Position numbers and translations under genes: made by a program. The notes under the pieces were generated by a model. The model saw only the letters and a list, made by a program, of their open reading frames with translations, searched no databases and was not told the DNA's origin. Positions 17,062-26,115 of a stretch of 64,000 nt of DNA are shown here, piece by piece. The DNA is from JACKCR01 sp041390305 (GTDB lineage: Bacteria > Eisenbacteria > RBG-16-71-46 > CAIMUX01). Every line of letters begins with the position of its first letter. Position 1 is the first letter of the stretch. Location of the stretch: the NCBI GenBank assembly GCA_041390305.1, contig JAWKQE010000025.1:26883-90882 (forward strand), in the 5' to 3' direction.

Positions 17062-18375
17062 TCAGCGATCGACGATCGTCGAGCTGAGCTCGGCTTCCGC
17101 CACGAGCTGACCGCGCACGTATCCCTTCGCATTCATGATGCAGATCCGACGCTTCAGCCGAACGAGTTCCAGGTCCATGACGAGCTGGTCTCCGGGAAGG
17201 ACGGGTCTCCTGAACTTCGCTTTGTCGATCCCCATGAAGTAGACGAGCTTCGAGTCCGGATCGTCCACCGTGTTGAGGAGGAGGACGCCGCCGACCTGCG
17301 CCATCGCTTCGAGGATGAGCACCGCCGGCATGATCGGATGCCCGGGGAAGTGCCCCTCGAAGAACGGCTCGTTGATCGTGACGTTCTTGATACCGACCAC
17401 GCGTTCCCGCTCGACCAGGTGGATGATCCGGTCGACCAGGAGGAACGGGTAGCGGTGCGGCATGATCTTCGTGATTGCGTTGATGTCGAAGTGGGTCTGG
17501 CCGAGTATGGTGTCGAACCGTTCCACTCCGTTCGCCGTGTCATGCGCCTTCTGCACGAACGCGACGTTCGACCGGTGTCCGGAACGCACCGACGTGATGT
17601 GCCCCCGCACCGGACGTCCGAGCACGGCGAGGTCGCCGAGGAGATCGAGCACCTTGTGGCGGACGAACTCGTCCGCGAACCGGAGCCCCTCCTCGTTCAG
17701 GATCTCGTCGCCCTTGACCACGACGGCGTTGTTCAGCGTTCCGCCCTGGATGAGTCCCGCCTTCTTCAGCGCTTCGATGTCTTCGTAGAGGGCGAAGGTG
17801 CGGGCCGGGGCGATCTCTTCGGCGAACCGGTCGGGATCGATGTCTACTTCGATGTGCTGCGTTCCGACCACCGGGTTGTCATAGACGATCGTGAAGCTGA
17901 TCCGGAAGCCATCGTACGGAAGGCCCACGATCCGGGCCGCGCCGTCGTCGAGCGCGATCGGCTTCTCGATCACGAAGTACCGCTTGGGAGCGGTGAGCTC
18001 CTTCATTCCGGCTTCGCGGAGCACATCGACCCAGGGCCGCGCGCTTCCCGCTTCGGGTTCCGGCAGTTCCTGTCCGTCGACCTCGATCCGGAGCGCGTCG
18101 ATGCCGAGTCCCGACACCGCGCTGAGGACGTGCTCGACGGTATGGACCTCCGCGTTGCCGCACCGGAGTACGGTCCGGCGGAGCGCGTCGATGTCGGTCC
18201 GGGCATTCTCCGGGCAGACCCGGATCTCGGGAGATCCCTCGAGGTCGGTCCGGACGAAGACGATGCCGTGATCTTCGGGCGCGGGATGGAACGTGAGGTG
18301 GGTCGTGCGTCCGGTGTGGAGCCCGACTCCGGTGAAGGTGGCCTCTTTCGCGATCGTCCGCTGCAGTTCGGTCAC
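17062..18375 (-). CDS. lpxC/fabZ: Fused UDP-3-O-acyl-GlcNAc deacetylase / 3-hydroxyacyl-ACP dehydratase (LpxC-FabZ)
   Basis: A 437-residue fusion. Residues 1-~285 are LpxC: TGVGLHTG, the zinc site VEHVLSA, RHKVLDLLGDLAVLG and GHRSNVAF supply the His/Asp ligands and general base. Residues ~295-437 are FabZ, with IMPHRYPFLLVDRI (catalytic His) and FFEGHFPGHPIMPAVLILEAM (catalytic Glu). The fusion links lipid A commitment to fatty-acid elongation and is known from Bacteroidetes/Chlorobi-type and some other phyla. The GTG start overlaps the lpxD stop (GTGA). Confidence 0.96.
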   Translation of the reverse strand: MTELQRTIAKEATFTGVGLHTGRTTHLTFHPAPEDHGIVFVRTDLEGSPEIRVCPENARTDIDALRRTVLRCGNAEVHTVEHVLSAVSGLGIDALRIEVDGQELPEPEAGSARPWVDVLREAGMKELTAPKRYFVIEKPIALDDGAARIVGLPYDGFRISFTIVYDNPVVGTQHIEVDIDPDRFAEEIAPARTFALYEDIEALKKAGLIQGGTLNNAVVVKGDEILNEEGLRFADEFVRHKVLDLLGDLAVLGRPVRGHITSVRSGHRSNVAFVQKAHDTANGVERFDTILGQTHFDINAITKIMPHRYPFLLVDRIIHLVERERVVGIKNVTINEPFFEGHFPGHPIMPAVLILEAMAQVGGVLLLNTVDDPDSKLVYFMGIDKAKFRRPVLPGDQLVMDLELVRLKRRICIMNAKGYVRGQLVAEAELSSTIVDR

Positions 18376-19346
18376 TCGTTCCGTCCCCCACTGACTTTGG
18401 CGTGTTCCCTCACCGGCTCACGAAACTCCGCTTCCGTGCGGGCCGGGGGTTCTTGGGCCGCGAGCCGTGCTTCCAGCTCTTCGATCCGCTGTTCGAGGCT
18501 CCGGAGAGTACGGAGCGCATCGGGAAGATGACGCATCGAGGCGTAGACCCGCTGCGCGCGTGCGTGGTTCGTGGCCGGGTAGCCGGAAACGGTTTCGCCG
18601 CTCGCGATCGACTTCGTGACGCCGCCCTGCGCTCCGACCCGGGCCCCATCTCCGATCTCGATGTGGCCGACCAGTCCGGCCTGTCCCGCGAGCGTCACCC
18701 AGCTCCCCAGCTTCGTGCTGCCGGAGATGCCGACCTGCGCGCAGAGGACGGAGTGCGGACCGATCTCGACGTTGTGCGCGATGTGGACGAGGTTGTCGAT
18801 CTTGGTCCCGCGCCCGATCCGGGTCACTCCAGTCGTAGCGCGGTCGATCGAGGAGTTCGCTCCGATCTCGACGTCGTCTTCCACCACGACCCGACCGATC
18901 TGCGGAATCTTGACGTGTCCCTCGCCCGTGGGGGCGAATCCAAAACCGTCCGATCCGACGACGGCGCCTGCCTGGAGGATGCACCGCGCGCCGATCTCGA
19001 CCCGCTCCCGGAGGACGACGCTCGGATAGAGGAGCGTCTTGGTCCCGACTCGGGTACCCGCGCCGATGTAGCAGCCGGCCATGACGACGACGTCGTCTTC
19101 CAGCACCGCGCCGGGACGGATCACGACGTGAGGTCCCACCGCGACGCGCTCGCCGAGCGTGGCTTCGGGGTCGACGATGGCCGTCGGATCGACGCCCGTG
19201 AGCGGAAGGTCGAGCCCCGGAGCGAAGACGTGGAGCACATGGAGGAAGGTCCGATAGGGATCGTCCACGACGAGTGCCGAGAGCGGCAGCTCCCGGTCCC
19301 CCTCGCTCCGCCCGATGATGACGGCGGACGCGTTGGTCGTGTCCAA
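18372..19346 (-). CDS. lpxD: UDP-3-O-(3-hydroxyacyl)glucosamine N-acyltransferase LpxD, N-terminus unresolved
   Basis: LpxD adds the N-linked acyl chain. The beta-helix is intact (VGPHVVIRPGAVLEDDVV, NLVHIAHNVEIG with the catalytic His, GGQAGLVGH-like segment) and ends in a coiled coil (LRTLRSLEQRIEELEARL). The only standard start in the intact frame is TTG at 19346, which removes most of the uridine-binding N-domain. Upstream in the same frame the sequence still reads LGDVFLVNSKYRSHL, family-like, up to a TAG, with more LpxD-like residues in other frames. The true start is therefore probably near 19500 and hidden by indels. Confidence 0.88.
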   Translation of the reverse strand: MDTTNASAVIIGRSEGDRELPLSALVVDDPYRTFLHVLHVFAPGLDLPLTGVDPTAIVDPEATLGERVAVGPHVVIRPGAVLEDDVVVMAGCYIGAGTRVGTKTLLYPSVVLRERVEIGARCILQAGAVVGSDGFGFAPTGEGHVKIPQIGRVVVEDDVEIGANSSIDRATTGVTRIGRGTKIDNLVHIAHNVEIGPHSVLCAQVGISGSTKLGSWVTLAGQAGLVGHIEIGDGARVGAQGGVTKSIASGETVSGYPATNHARAQRVYASMRHLPDALRTLRSLEQRIEELEARLAAQEPPARTEAEFREPVREHAKVSGGRNE

Positions 19347-19806
19347 GTGCGAGCGATACTTGCTGTTGACGAGGAAGACGTCACCCAGGTGGTTGGCTTC
19401 TTTATCCCGGCCGCGCCCGACTGATGGTATGTCCGCGAGTTCGGCGCTGAGCGCCGGCCTCGCAGCCTACCGAGAGTAAGATCCAGTACCGACCTTCCGA
19501 ATCCTTGATGCTGCTTTTGATGAGCAGGCCCAGCGCGGGGTAGATACCGTCTGATCGGCCTCTAACGCTTCCTCCGTCCGCTGATACACCCGTACCGGTC
19601 CGAGAGATGGCCGTACAAAACACGCCGCCGCTGCATCCAGATCATTGATTCCCGCCCGGTGACCTCCGCGAGTCGATATTCTGGTCCGCCGAGCTACGGC
19701 CAGCACTTCACCCACATGATCAGCCGCCTTCAGCCCGATCGACTCCGATTGGGTGCCACCGAAACCTTCCGGCGAGAATCTGCCTTCTTGCCGGAGCCGC
19801 CGCTGA
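19347..19806 (-). other. Disrupted junction holding remnants of the ompH 3' end and the lpxD 5' end
   Basis: This 460-base stretch has no intact gene, although the gene order demands the last two-thirds of ompH and the first ~55 codons of lpxD. Fragments resembling each occur in different minus-strand frames: VRVYQRTEEALEAD-like OmpH tail, and LDLTLGRL then ALSAELADI and VFLVNSKY of LpxD. The sequence also looks less GC-rich than its neighbours. It is best read as frame-broken coding sequence. Confidence 0.5.
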
Positions 19807-20070
19807 TCAGTCAGCCCCTCCCGGGCTCCTTTGGGAGCGGATCCTCCGCCGCCTGTGCCGTCGGTTCGGCAGCTCCTGACGTCCGGGGTAGCTCGCGCGG
19901 ACCTCGTTGATCCGGTTGTAGCCGTCCACGATCTTCTCGGAGTCGACGAACGCGACCCGGGCCTCCTGGGCGTAGGCCGCGCCGCCCAGGACGAACGCCC
20001 CGCACAGTGCCACGAGCGCGACCAGGGTCGGGACGAGGGAGGGAAGAACCGACGGACGAACCGAGCGCAT
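19807..20070 (-). CDS. OmpH/Skp-family periplasmic chaperone, truncated by frame loss
   Basis: The 87-residue frame starts with a signal peptide (basic start, hydrophobic residues ~13-32, cleavage after AYA) and then EARVAFVDSEKIVDGYNRINEVRASY, the typical OmpH/Skp mature N-terminus. After that the frame turns into Arg-rich non-family sequence and stops, at about half the normal length of ~170. It lies 9 bases after bamA and before lpxD, the canonical bamA-ompH-lpxD order. Skp-like proteins escort outer-membrane proteins to BamA. Confidence 0.75.
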   Translation of the reverse strand: MRSVRPSVLPSLVPTLVALVALCGAFVLGGAAYAQEARVAFVDSEKIVDGYNRINEVRASYPGRQELPNRRHRRRRIRSQRSPGGAD

Positions 20071-20079
20071 GGGGCCTCC

Positions 20080-22500
20080 TTAGAACGCGGGGCCGATGAT
20101 GAGATGGGGCTGCCACTTGCCCCGGTCGATGCCGTAGGCGTAGTCGAAGCCGACGTTGCCGAGGAGCGGGATCTCGAGACGGATACCGGCGCCGACGCCC
20201 TTCTTGAGGTCGGAGAACGAGGCGTCCCGGACCGTGTTCCAGGTGTTGCCGGCGTCGAAGAAGAAGAGCCCGTGCACCGGGTTGAAGAGCGGGAACTGAT
20301 ACTCCGCCGTGAACGAGTACATGACCTTTCCACCCGGGAAACGGATTTCGGATCCCGAGCTTCCGATCCGGATGTTGTCCTCCGGAACGACGTACCAGTC
20401 GTCGTAGCCGCGGAGGTAGTCGGTCCGCGTCCCGCCCAGCCGGAACGTCTCGTTGCCGGGTACCGCGGCGCCGCTCGAGAACGGGAAGAGATAGCCGACC
20501 CGGTGACGGAGCATGACGGCCGGCTTCCAGAACGGGACGAAGTAGTTCCGGTGGTCGATCGTCGGCTTGAGGTAGTCCACCTCCCCGCCCAGGTATCCAC
20601 CCGCGATCTCGGTGCGGAGGCTGGACCGGCTTCCGGCCGTGGGATAGAACGGGTTGTTCGTGCTGTTCCGCGAGAAGGAGAGTGCGAGCCGGGAGACGGT
20701 TCCGTTCGACGCCTTGAGGTAGGCCTCGCTCTCTTCGTCGAGGTTCGTGAAGTCCCGGAAACGGACGTCCTCGAGCGAGTAGCTCACGTAGACCCGGGTG
20801 TAGTCCGGCACCCGGAAAAACCAGGGCCGTCCGACGTTGAGTGAGAATCCCCGGGTCTTCTCGTCGTAGAAGTCGAGATCCCGGGTCGTGTCGAAGACGT
20901 GGAAGCCGATCGAGGTCGGCGTGTTGAACGCCCACGGCTCCGTGAAGGAGATGTCGTAGGTCTTCCGTCGCGCGCCCCGCTCCAGGTGGAGGTTGAGCGC
21001 CTTTCCCGTCCCGAACAGGTTGTTGTGTCCGAACTCGAGGAAACCGGTGATGCCGGTCTCGCTGCTGAAGCCGGCGCCTGCCGTTGCCGTACCCGAGGAC
21101 TTCTCCTTCACCCGGAGGACGACGTCGATGTCACTCCCGGTGCCGACCGGCTGGTACTCGACCTGGACGTCCTCGAAGTACCCCAGAGCGAAGGCGTCGC
21201 GCTGGCTCCGCATGAGCACGGAGCGGCGGAGGAGGTTTCCGGGGATGAGGGTGAGCTCTCTCCGGATCACCCGCTCCTTGGTCCGCGTGTTGCCGACGAT
21301 CCGTACTTCGTGGACCTTGCTCGGCTCCCCTTCCCGCACCTGGAACGCGACGTCGACCGTATCGGCTTCGATGTCGACGGCCGGGAAGATGTCGAGGCCG
21401 ACGAGGTAGCCGTGTTCGGTGTAGAGACCGTACGCCTCGGAGAGGGTCAGTTCGACCTTCTCCTGGCTGAACGCCTCCCCCTTCCGGACCGCGGAAACAC
21501 GGTTGAGATCCTCGGTCGAGACGGCCGTGTTGCCGGTCCACTCGACGGAACCGAACTGGTAGAACGGGCCTTCCTCGACTTCGTAGCGAAGCGTGACCTC
21601 TCCTTCGGCGTCGTTCGAGAAGACCGCCTCGTGGCTCTTCACCTCGGCGTCCCGGTAGCCGTGGTTGTGGTAGTAGGCCTCGAGGTGCCCGACGTCCTCA
21701 CGGGCGCGCTCCGCGGTGTACCGTTTGCGGCGGAAGAGGCCGTTCGGCTTCAGCTTGATCTGGCCCCGCAGCTTGTCGTCGGAGATCGCCGCGTTCCCGA
21801 CGAACTCGATCGCCTTGATCTTGACCCGCTTGCCCTCGTCGATCTGGAAGACGAGTTCGACGTCTCCATCGGTCTGCGTGTCGACCGAGGCGACGATGCT
21901 CGCCGCGGCATACCCTTCGTCCTGGTAGAAGCTCCGGAGGGCGTTCGTCGCGTCGAACATCTTCCGCCGGGAGAGGAGGTCACCGACGCGGAGTTCGATC
22001 TCGGCGCGAAGGTCCTCCTCGCTCATCTTGTTGTTGCCTTCCCAGCCGATCGAGTCGATCCGCGGGTTCTCGGTCACCTCGATCCGCAGCTTCCGCCCGG
22101 TGTTCTCGGCCGGAACGCCCTCCTCCATCGGTGTCTCGTCGTAGATCGCGATGTCCGAGAAGAGTCGGAGCTGATAGAGGGAACGTACCGAGTTCGCGAG
22201 CGTCGCCGGCGGGGCCGGATAGCCGAGCTCGAGCCCCGAGGACCGGACGATGAGGATCGAGTCCGCCCGTGCGTTCCCGGTGACCTGAAGCTCTTCGAGC
22301 GGCAGGGACCAGCGGGGGTCCAAGTCCTCCGGGAGGGAGAAGGCGGTTTCCTGTCCCAGTGATCTGAGCGGGCTCTTTGCCGAGAGTTGTGCCCAGGCCG
22401 GAACGCTCGCCCATAGCGTGAGGGCTACCCCCACGCAGATCCAGAGGCTCACGAGTTCCGGACGGAGGCCCTTCCTGGTCCTACGGTCCGATCGCACCAT
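20080..22500 (-). CDS. bamA: Outer membrane protein assembly factor BamA
   Basis: An 806-residue BamA with a signal peptide (hydrophobic ~18-35, cleavage after AWA). Repeated POTRA domains (e.g. IGWEGNNKMSEEDLRAEI, IEFVGNAAISDDKL, EWTGNTAVSTEDL, VRIVGNTRTKERVI) span ~65-430. The C-terminal 16-strand barrel contains GGTRTDYLRGYD, equivalent to the conserved (V/L)RG(F/Y) loop, and ends in an aromatic residue (GPAF), the outer-membrane insertion signal. It is the central catalyst of beta-barrel insertion. It follows clpC by 11 bases. Confidence 0.95.
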   Translation of the reverse strand: MVRSDRRTRKGLRPELVSLWICVGVALTLWASVPAWAQLSAKSPLRSLGQETAFSLPEDLDPRWSLPLEELQVTGNARADSILIVRSSGLELGYPAPPATLANSVRSLYQLRLFSDIAIYDETPMEEGVPAENTGRKLRIEVTENPRIDSIGWEGNNKMSEEDLRAEIELRVGDLLSRRKMFDATNALRSFYQDEGYAAASIVASVDTQTDGDVELVFQIDEGKRVKIKAIEFVGNAAISDDKLRGQIKLKPNGLFRRKRYTAERAREDVGHLEAYYHNHGYRDAEVKSHEAVFSNDAEGEVTLRYEVEEGPFYQFGSVEWTGNTAVSTEDLNRVSAVRKGEAFSQEKVELTLSEAYGLYTEHGYLVGLDIFPAVDIEADTVDVAFQVREGEPSKVHEVRIVGNTRTKERVIRRELTLIPGNLLRRSVLMRSQRDAFALGYFEDVQVEYQPVGTGSDIDVVLRVKEKSSGTATAGAGFSSETGITGFLEFGHNNLFGTGKALNLHLERGARRKTYDISFTEPWAFNTPTSIGFHVFDTTRDLDFYDEKTRGFSLNVGRPWFFRVPDYTRVYVSYSLEDVRFRDFTNLDEESEAYLKASNGTVSRLALSFSRNSTNNPFYPTAGSRSSLRTEIAGGYLGGEVDYLKPTIDHRNYFVPFWKPAVMLRHRVGYLFPFSSGAAVPGNETFRLGGTRTDYLRGYDDWYVVPEDNIRIGSSGSEIRFPGGKVMYSFTAEYQFPLFNPVHGLFFFDAGNTWNTVRDASFSDLKKGVGAGIRLEIPLLGNVGFDYAYGIDRGKWQPHLIIGPAF

Positions 22501-22511
22501 TTCTGTCGACG

Positions 22512-24974
22512 CTACTCCTGGTGAGAGACTTCCGGGGCGGGTTCGAGAGCCGACTTCTCATCGATGGCGATCTCGTTCCCCTTCTTCGAGATCCGGATCT
22601 CGGAACCCGACTTGATCCGTCCCTTGAGGACCATCTCCGCGAGCGGGTCCTCGATCAGCTTCTGAATGGCGCGACGGAGTGGACGCGCGCCGAGGTCGGG
22701 ATCATACCCTTGGTCGATGAGTACGCCCATAGCCCCTGGCGTGATCGACATCGACATCTCCTGCTCGGCGAGCCGGTCGCGCACCTGGGCGAGGAGGATC
22801 TCGACGATCTTCTCGATGTGCGACTTCTCGAGCGGGCGGAAGACGATGATCTCGTCGATCCGGTTGAGGAACTCGGGATTGAAGACCTTCTTCACCTCGT
22901 CCATCACCGTGTCCTTCATCGCGCCGTACTGGATCTCCGCGTCCGGACGGGAGAAACCGAGCTTCCCCTTCCCGCGGATCTGACGGGCGCCGATGTTGGA
23001 GGTCATGATGATGACCGTGTTCTTGAAGCTCACCTTGCGCTTGAGCGAATCGGTGAGGACGCCGTCCTCGAACACCTGCAGCAGGATGTTGAAGACGTCC
23101 GGGTGGGCCTTCTCGATCTCGTCGAGGAGGACGACCGAGTAGGGCTTCCGCCGCACCTTCTCGGTGAGCTGGCCGCCCTCTTCGTAGCCGACGTAGCCTG
23201 GAGGCGCGCCGACGAGGCGGCGGACGGAGAACTTCTCCATGTACTCGGACATGTCGATCCGGATGAGCGAGTCCGGGTCGTCGAAGAGGAACTTCGCGAT
23301 GACGCGGGCGAGTTCGGTCTTCCCGACCCCCGTGGGGCCGAGGAAGACGAACGTGCCGATCGGGCGCCGCGGATCGCGGAGCCCGGCCCGGTTCCGACGC
23401 ACCGCGCGGGCGATGGCCTGGACGGCCTCGTCCTGCCCGATGATGTGGGCGCCGAGCTCTTCTTCCATCCGGACCAGCTTCTGCTGCTCCTTCTCCTCGA
23501 GCCGGCTGACCGGGATCTTCGTCATGCTGGAGATGACGATGGCGATGTCGTCGTCCGTGACTTCGATCCGGCGGGTGGACTTGGTTTCGTTCCACTCCTT
23601 CTTGAGCCGGTAGTACTCCTGGCGGAGCTCCTTCTCCTTGTCGCGGAAGGACGCGGCCTTCTCGAACTCCTGGGCCCGTATCGACGCTTCCTTCTCCGAG
23701 GCCACCTTCTCGATCTTCGCGTCGAGGTCACGGAGCTCGTTCGGGAGCGTGGAGACGGAGAGGCGCGCGCGGGCACCCGCCTCGTCGATCACGTCGATCG
23801 CCTTGTCCGGGAGATGACGGTCCGCGATGAAACGGTCGCTCAGCTTGACCGCGGCGATGAGAGCCTGGTCGGAGTAATGGATCCGGTGGTGGGCTTCGTA
23901 CTTGTCGCGGAGCCCCTTCAGGATCTGGATCGTCGTGTCGAGGCTCGGCGGATCGACCATCACCGTCTGGAAGCGGCGCTCCAGGGCGCCGTCCTTCTCG
24001 ATGTACTTCCGGTACTCGTCGAGCGTGGTCGCACCGATGCACTGGAGCTCACCCCGGGCGAGGGCGGGCTTCAGCATGTTCGAGGCGTCGATCGCGCCTT
24101 CCGCGCCGCCGGCGCCCACGATGGTGTGGAGCTCGTCGATGAAGATGATCGTGTCCTGCGACTCACGGATCTCGTTCATGATGTTCTTGAGCCGCTCTTC
24201 GAACTGGCCGCGGTACTTCGTGCCCGCGACGACGGACGCGAGGTCCAGCGTGATGAGCCGGTGGTTCCGGAGGAGCTCCGGCACCTTCCCTTCCACGATC
24301 CGCTGCGCGAGGCCCTCGGCTATGGCGGTCTTGCCGACACCGGGTTCGCCGATCAGGATCGGGTTGTTCTTCTTCCGGCGGCAGAGGATCTGGACGACTC
24401 GTTCGATCTCGCCCTCCCGGCCGAAGATCGGGTCGAGCTTTCCTTCGCGGGCGAGCTGCGTGAGATCCCGTCCGAACTGGTTGAGCGACGGGGTATCCGC
24501 CTTCTCCTCGGACTCCGCTCCCTGCTGCTGCTGGGGATGTCCGCCCAGGAGCTTCAGCGTCTCTTCGCGCACCTTCTTGCGGTCGACGCCCATGTCGGCG
24601 AGGACCTTGGCGGCGACGCCTTCCCCTTCGCGGATGAGGCCGAGGAGGAGATGCTCGGTCCCGACGTAGTTGTGGCCGAGCTGGCGCGCCTCTTCGACGG
24701 ACAGCTCGAGCACGCGCTTGGCGTTCGAGGTGAACGGGATCTCGCCGATGGTGAGGGTCCCGCCGGTCTGGGCGACCATGCTCTCGACGGCCTGGCGGAT
24801 CTGGTCCAAGTCGAGGCCGAGGTTCGAGAGGACGGTGGCCGCGATGCCTTCACCCTCGCGGAGGAGCCCCAAGAGCAGGTGCTCGGTGCCGATGGAATCG
24901 TGCTGGAGGCGACTCGCTTCCTCGCGGGCGAGGAAGATCACCTTGCGCACTCTCTCCGTGAACTTGTCGTGCAT
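22512..24974 (-). CDS. clpC: ATP-dependent Clp protease ATP-binding subunit ClpC
   Basis: An 820-residue class I AAA+ unfoldase. It has two N-terminal Clp repeats (FTERVRKVIFLAREEASRL and SNAKRVLELSVEEARQLG), the first AAA module with GEPGVGKTA, and a middle region with the UVR-like helix (EFEKAASFRDKEKELRQEY) that marks ClpC rather than ClpB. The second module has GPTGVGKTE. It delivers proteins, including arginine-phosphorylated ones, to ClpP (not in view). The ATG is preceded by GAGGAGCGAG. It follows mcsB by ~67 bases, the same order as in Firmicutes mcsA-mcsB-clpC. Confidence 0.96.
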   Translation of the reverse strand: MHDKFTERVRKVIFLAREEASRLQHDSIGTEHLLLGLLREGEGIAATVLSNLGLDLDQIRQAVESMVAQTGGTLTIGEIPFTSNAKRVLELSVEEARQLGHNYVGTEHLLLGLIREGEGVAAKVLADMGVDRKKVREETLKLLGGHPQQQQGAESEEKADTPSLNQFGRDLTQLAREGKLDPIFGREGEIERVVQILCRRKKNNPILIGEPGVGKTAIAEGLAQRIVEGKVPELLRNHRLITLDLASVVAGTKYRGQFEERLKNIMNEIRESQDTIIFIDELHTIVGAGGAEGAIDASNMLKPALARGELQCIGATTLDEYRKYIEKDGALERRFQTVMVDPPSLDTTIQILKGLRDKYEAHHRIHYSDQALIAAVKLSDRFIADRHLPDKAIDVIDEAGARARLSVSTLPNELRDLDAKIEKVASEKEASIRAQEFEKAASFRDKEKELRQEYYRLKKEWNETKSTRRIEVTDDDIAIVISSMTKIPVSRLEEKEQQKLVRMEEELGAHIIGQDEAVQAIARAVRRNRAGLRDPRRPIGTFVFLGPTGVGKTELARVIAKFLFDDPDSLIRIDMSEYMEKFSVRRLVGAPPGYVGYEEGGQLTEKVRRKPYSVVLLDEIEKAHPDVFNILLQVFEDGVLTDSLKRKVSFKNTVIIMTSNIGARQIRGKGKLGFSRPDAEIQYGAMKDTVMDEVKKVFNPEFLNRIDEIIVFRPLEKSHIEKIVEILLAQVRDRLAEQEMSMSITPGAMGVLIDQGYDPDLGARPLRRAIQKLIEDPLAEMVLKGRIKSGSEIRISKKGNEIAIDEKSALEPAPEVSHQE

Positions 24975-25041
24975 CTCTCGCTCCTCGTTCCTGCCCGTTT
25001 CCGGCGCCCCTGGACGTCCCGTCCCGCGCCGCTCGGGCTGC

Positions 25042-26115
25042 TCAGCCCTGGAGACTCGGGACGTCTTCGACGCCCAATGCCTTCTGCACTCGTGCGGCTC
25101 GGAAGGCGTTCCGTTCCTCCGAGCTCATTTCCCTACCGGCGATCCGCTGGAGATGGGCCGGCTGGCCCTTGAGCAGCAGGTCGTTCAACACCGCAACCGA
25201 TGGAACGTTCCGCATCCCCAGGGTATGGCCGAACCGAACCGCCGACAACAGGCCGATCAGCTCCTGCGAGCCGAGGAGACGCGAATACTTGAGCGTCCCC
25301 AGGGCGCGGAGGATCTTGTCTTCGACCTGGAGCCCGGCGTCCCGGAGGAGTCCCTCCTGGGACCGGCCCTCCCACTCGAGGAGCTGGCCGATCGCCTGCT
25401 CCAACTTGCCCAACGTTTCTTCTTCGGACTCTCCGAGGGTCACCTGGTTGGAGATCTGGAAAAAGTTTCCGACGACCTCGCTCCCCTCCCCGTAGAACCC
25501 GCGCACCGTCAGCCCCACCTGTTGGATGCCGGTCAGGATCTTCTTGATCCGCTGGCTCAGCACCAGACCGGGCAGATGGACCAGGACCGATGCCCGCATG
25601 CCTGTACCGACGTTCGTGGGGCAGGCGGTCAGATACCCCAACTCGGCGTGGGTGGCGAACTGGAGCGTTCTCTCCAGCTCCTGATCCGCGATCCGTGCCC
25701 GCTCGAACGCCTCCTGGAGCTGGAGCCCCGGATAGAGGGCCTGGATCCGAAGATGATCCTCCTCGTTGACCAGGAGCGAGAGCTTCTCCTCCGGGTCCAG
25801 GATGAGTCCCCGCGCCTGGGCCTCTCCCGTGAGGTCGTGGCTGACGAGGTGCCGTTCGAGCAGGAACTGGCGGTCGAGGAGTGGCAGCTCCTCCATCCTC
25901 ACCTTGGCCGCGCCCCGGAAGGACGACGTCTGCGCCGCGGTCTCGAAGACCCGCTCGCGGAGCCCCTCCAGCTCTCCCGGGAGAGCCTTTCCGACGAAAC
26001 GAACCCCCGCGACGTTACGGGCCAGCCGGACCCGGGTGGAGAGGACCCGGTCGTTCTTCGGCGCCGTCCCTTCGAGCCAACGGATCGGGCCATGGATGAG
26101 GTCTCGAATCGGCAT
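25042..26115 (-). CDS. mcsB: Protein arginine kinase McsB
   Basis: A 357-residue guanidino-kinase-fold enzyme that phosphorylates protein arginines and so tags substrates for ClpC-ClpP. Conserved pieces are STRVRLARN near residue 28, LVNEEDHLR (~116) and TACPTNVGTGMRASV (~166-180), which form the ATP and substrate sites, plus the C-terminal RSLLG-like allosteric region near 290. Length matches the family. Its ATG overlaps the mcsA stop by one base (TAATG), so the two are translationally coupled. Confidence 0.95.
   Translation of the reverse strand: MPIRDLIHGPIRWLEGTAPKNDRVLSTRVRLARNVAGVRFVGKALPGELEGLRERVFETAAQTSSFRGAAKVRMEELPLLDRQFLLERHLVSHDLTGEAQARGLILDPEEKLSLLVNEEDHLRIQALYPGLQLQEAFERARIADQELERTLQFATHAELGYLTACPTNVGTGMRASVLVHLPGLVLSQRIKKILTGIQQVGLTVRGFYGEGSEVVGNFFQISNQVTLGESEEETLGKLEQAIGQLLEWEGRSQEGLLRDAGLQVEDKILRALGTLKYSRLLGSQELIGLLSAVRFGHTLGMRNVPSVAVLNDLLLKGQPAHLQRIAGREMSSEERNAFRAARVQKALGVEDVPSLQG

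Noticed and set aside
22521..25172. An ~880-codon open frame antisense to clpC
   Set aside because: Same mirror effect; no recognisable domains, and ClpC is unambiguous on the other strand.
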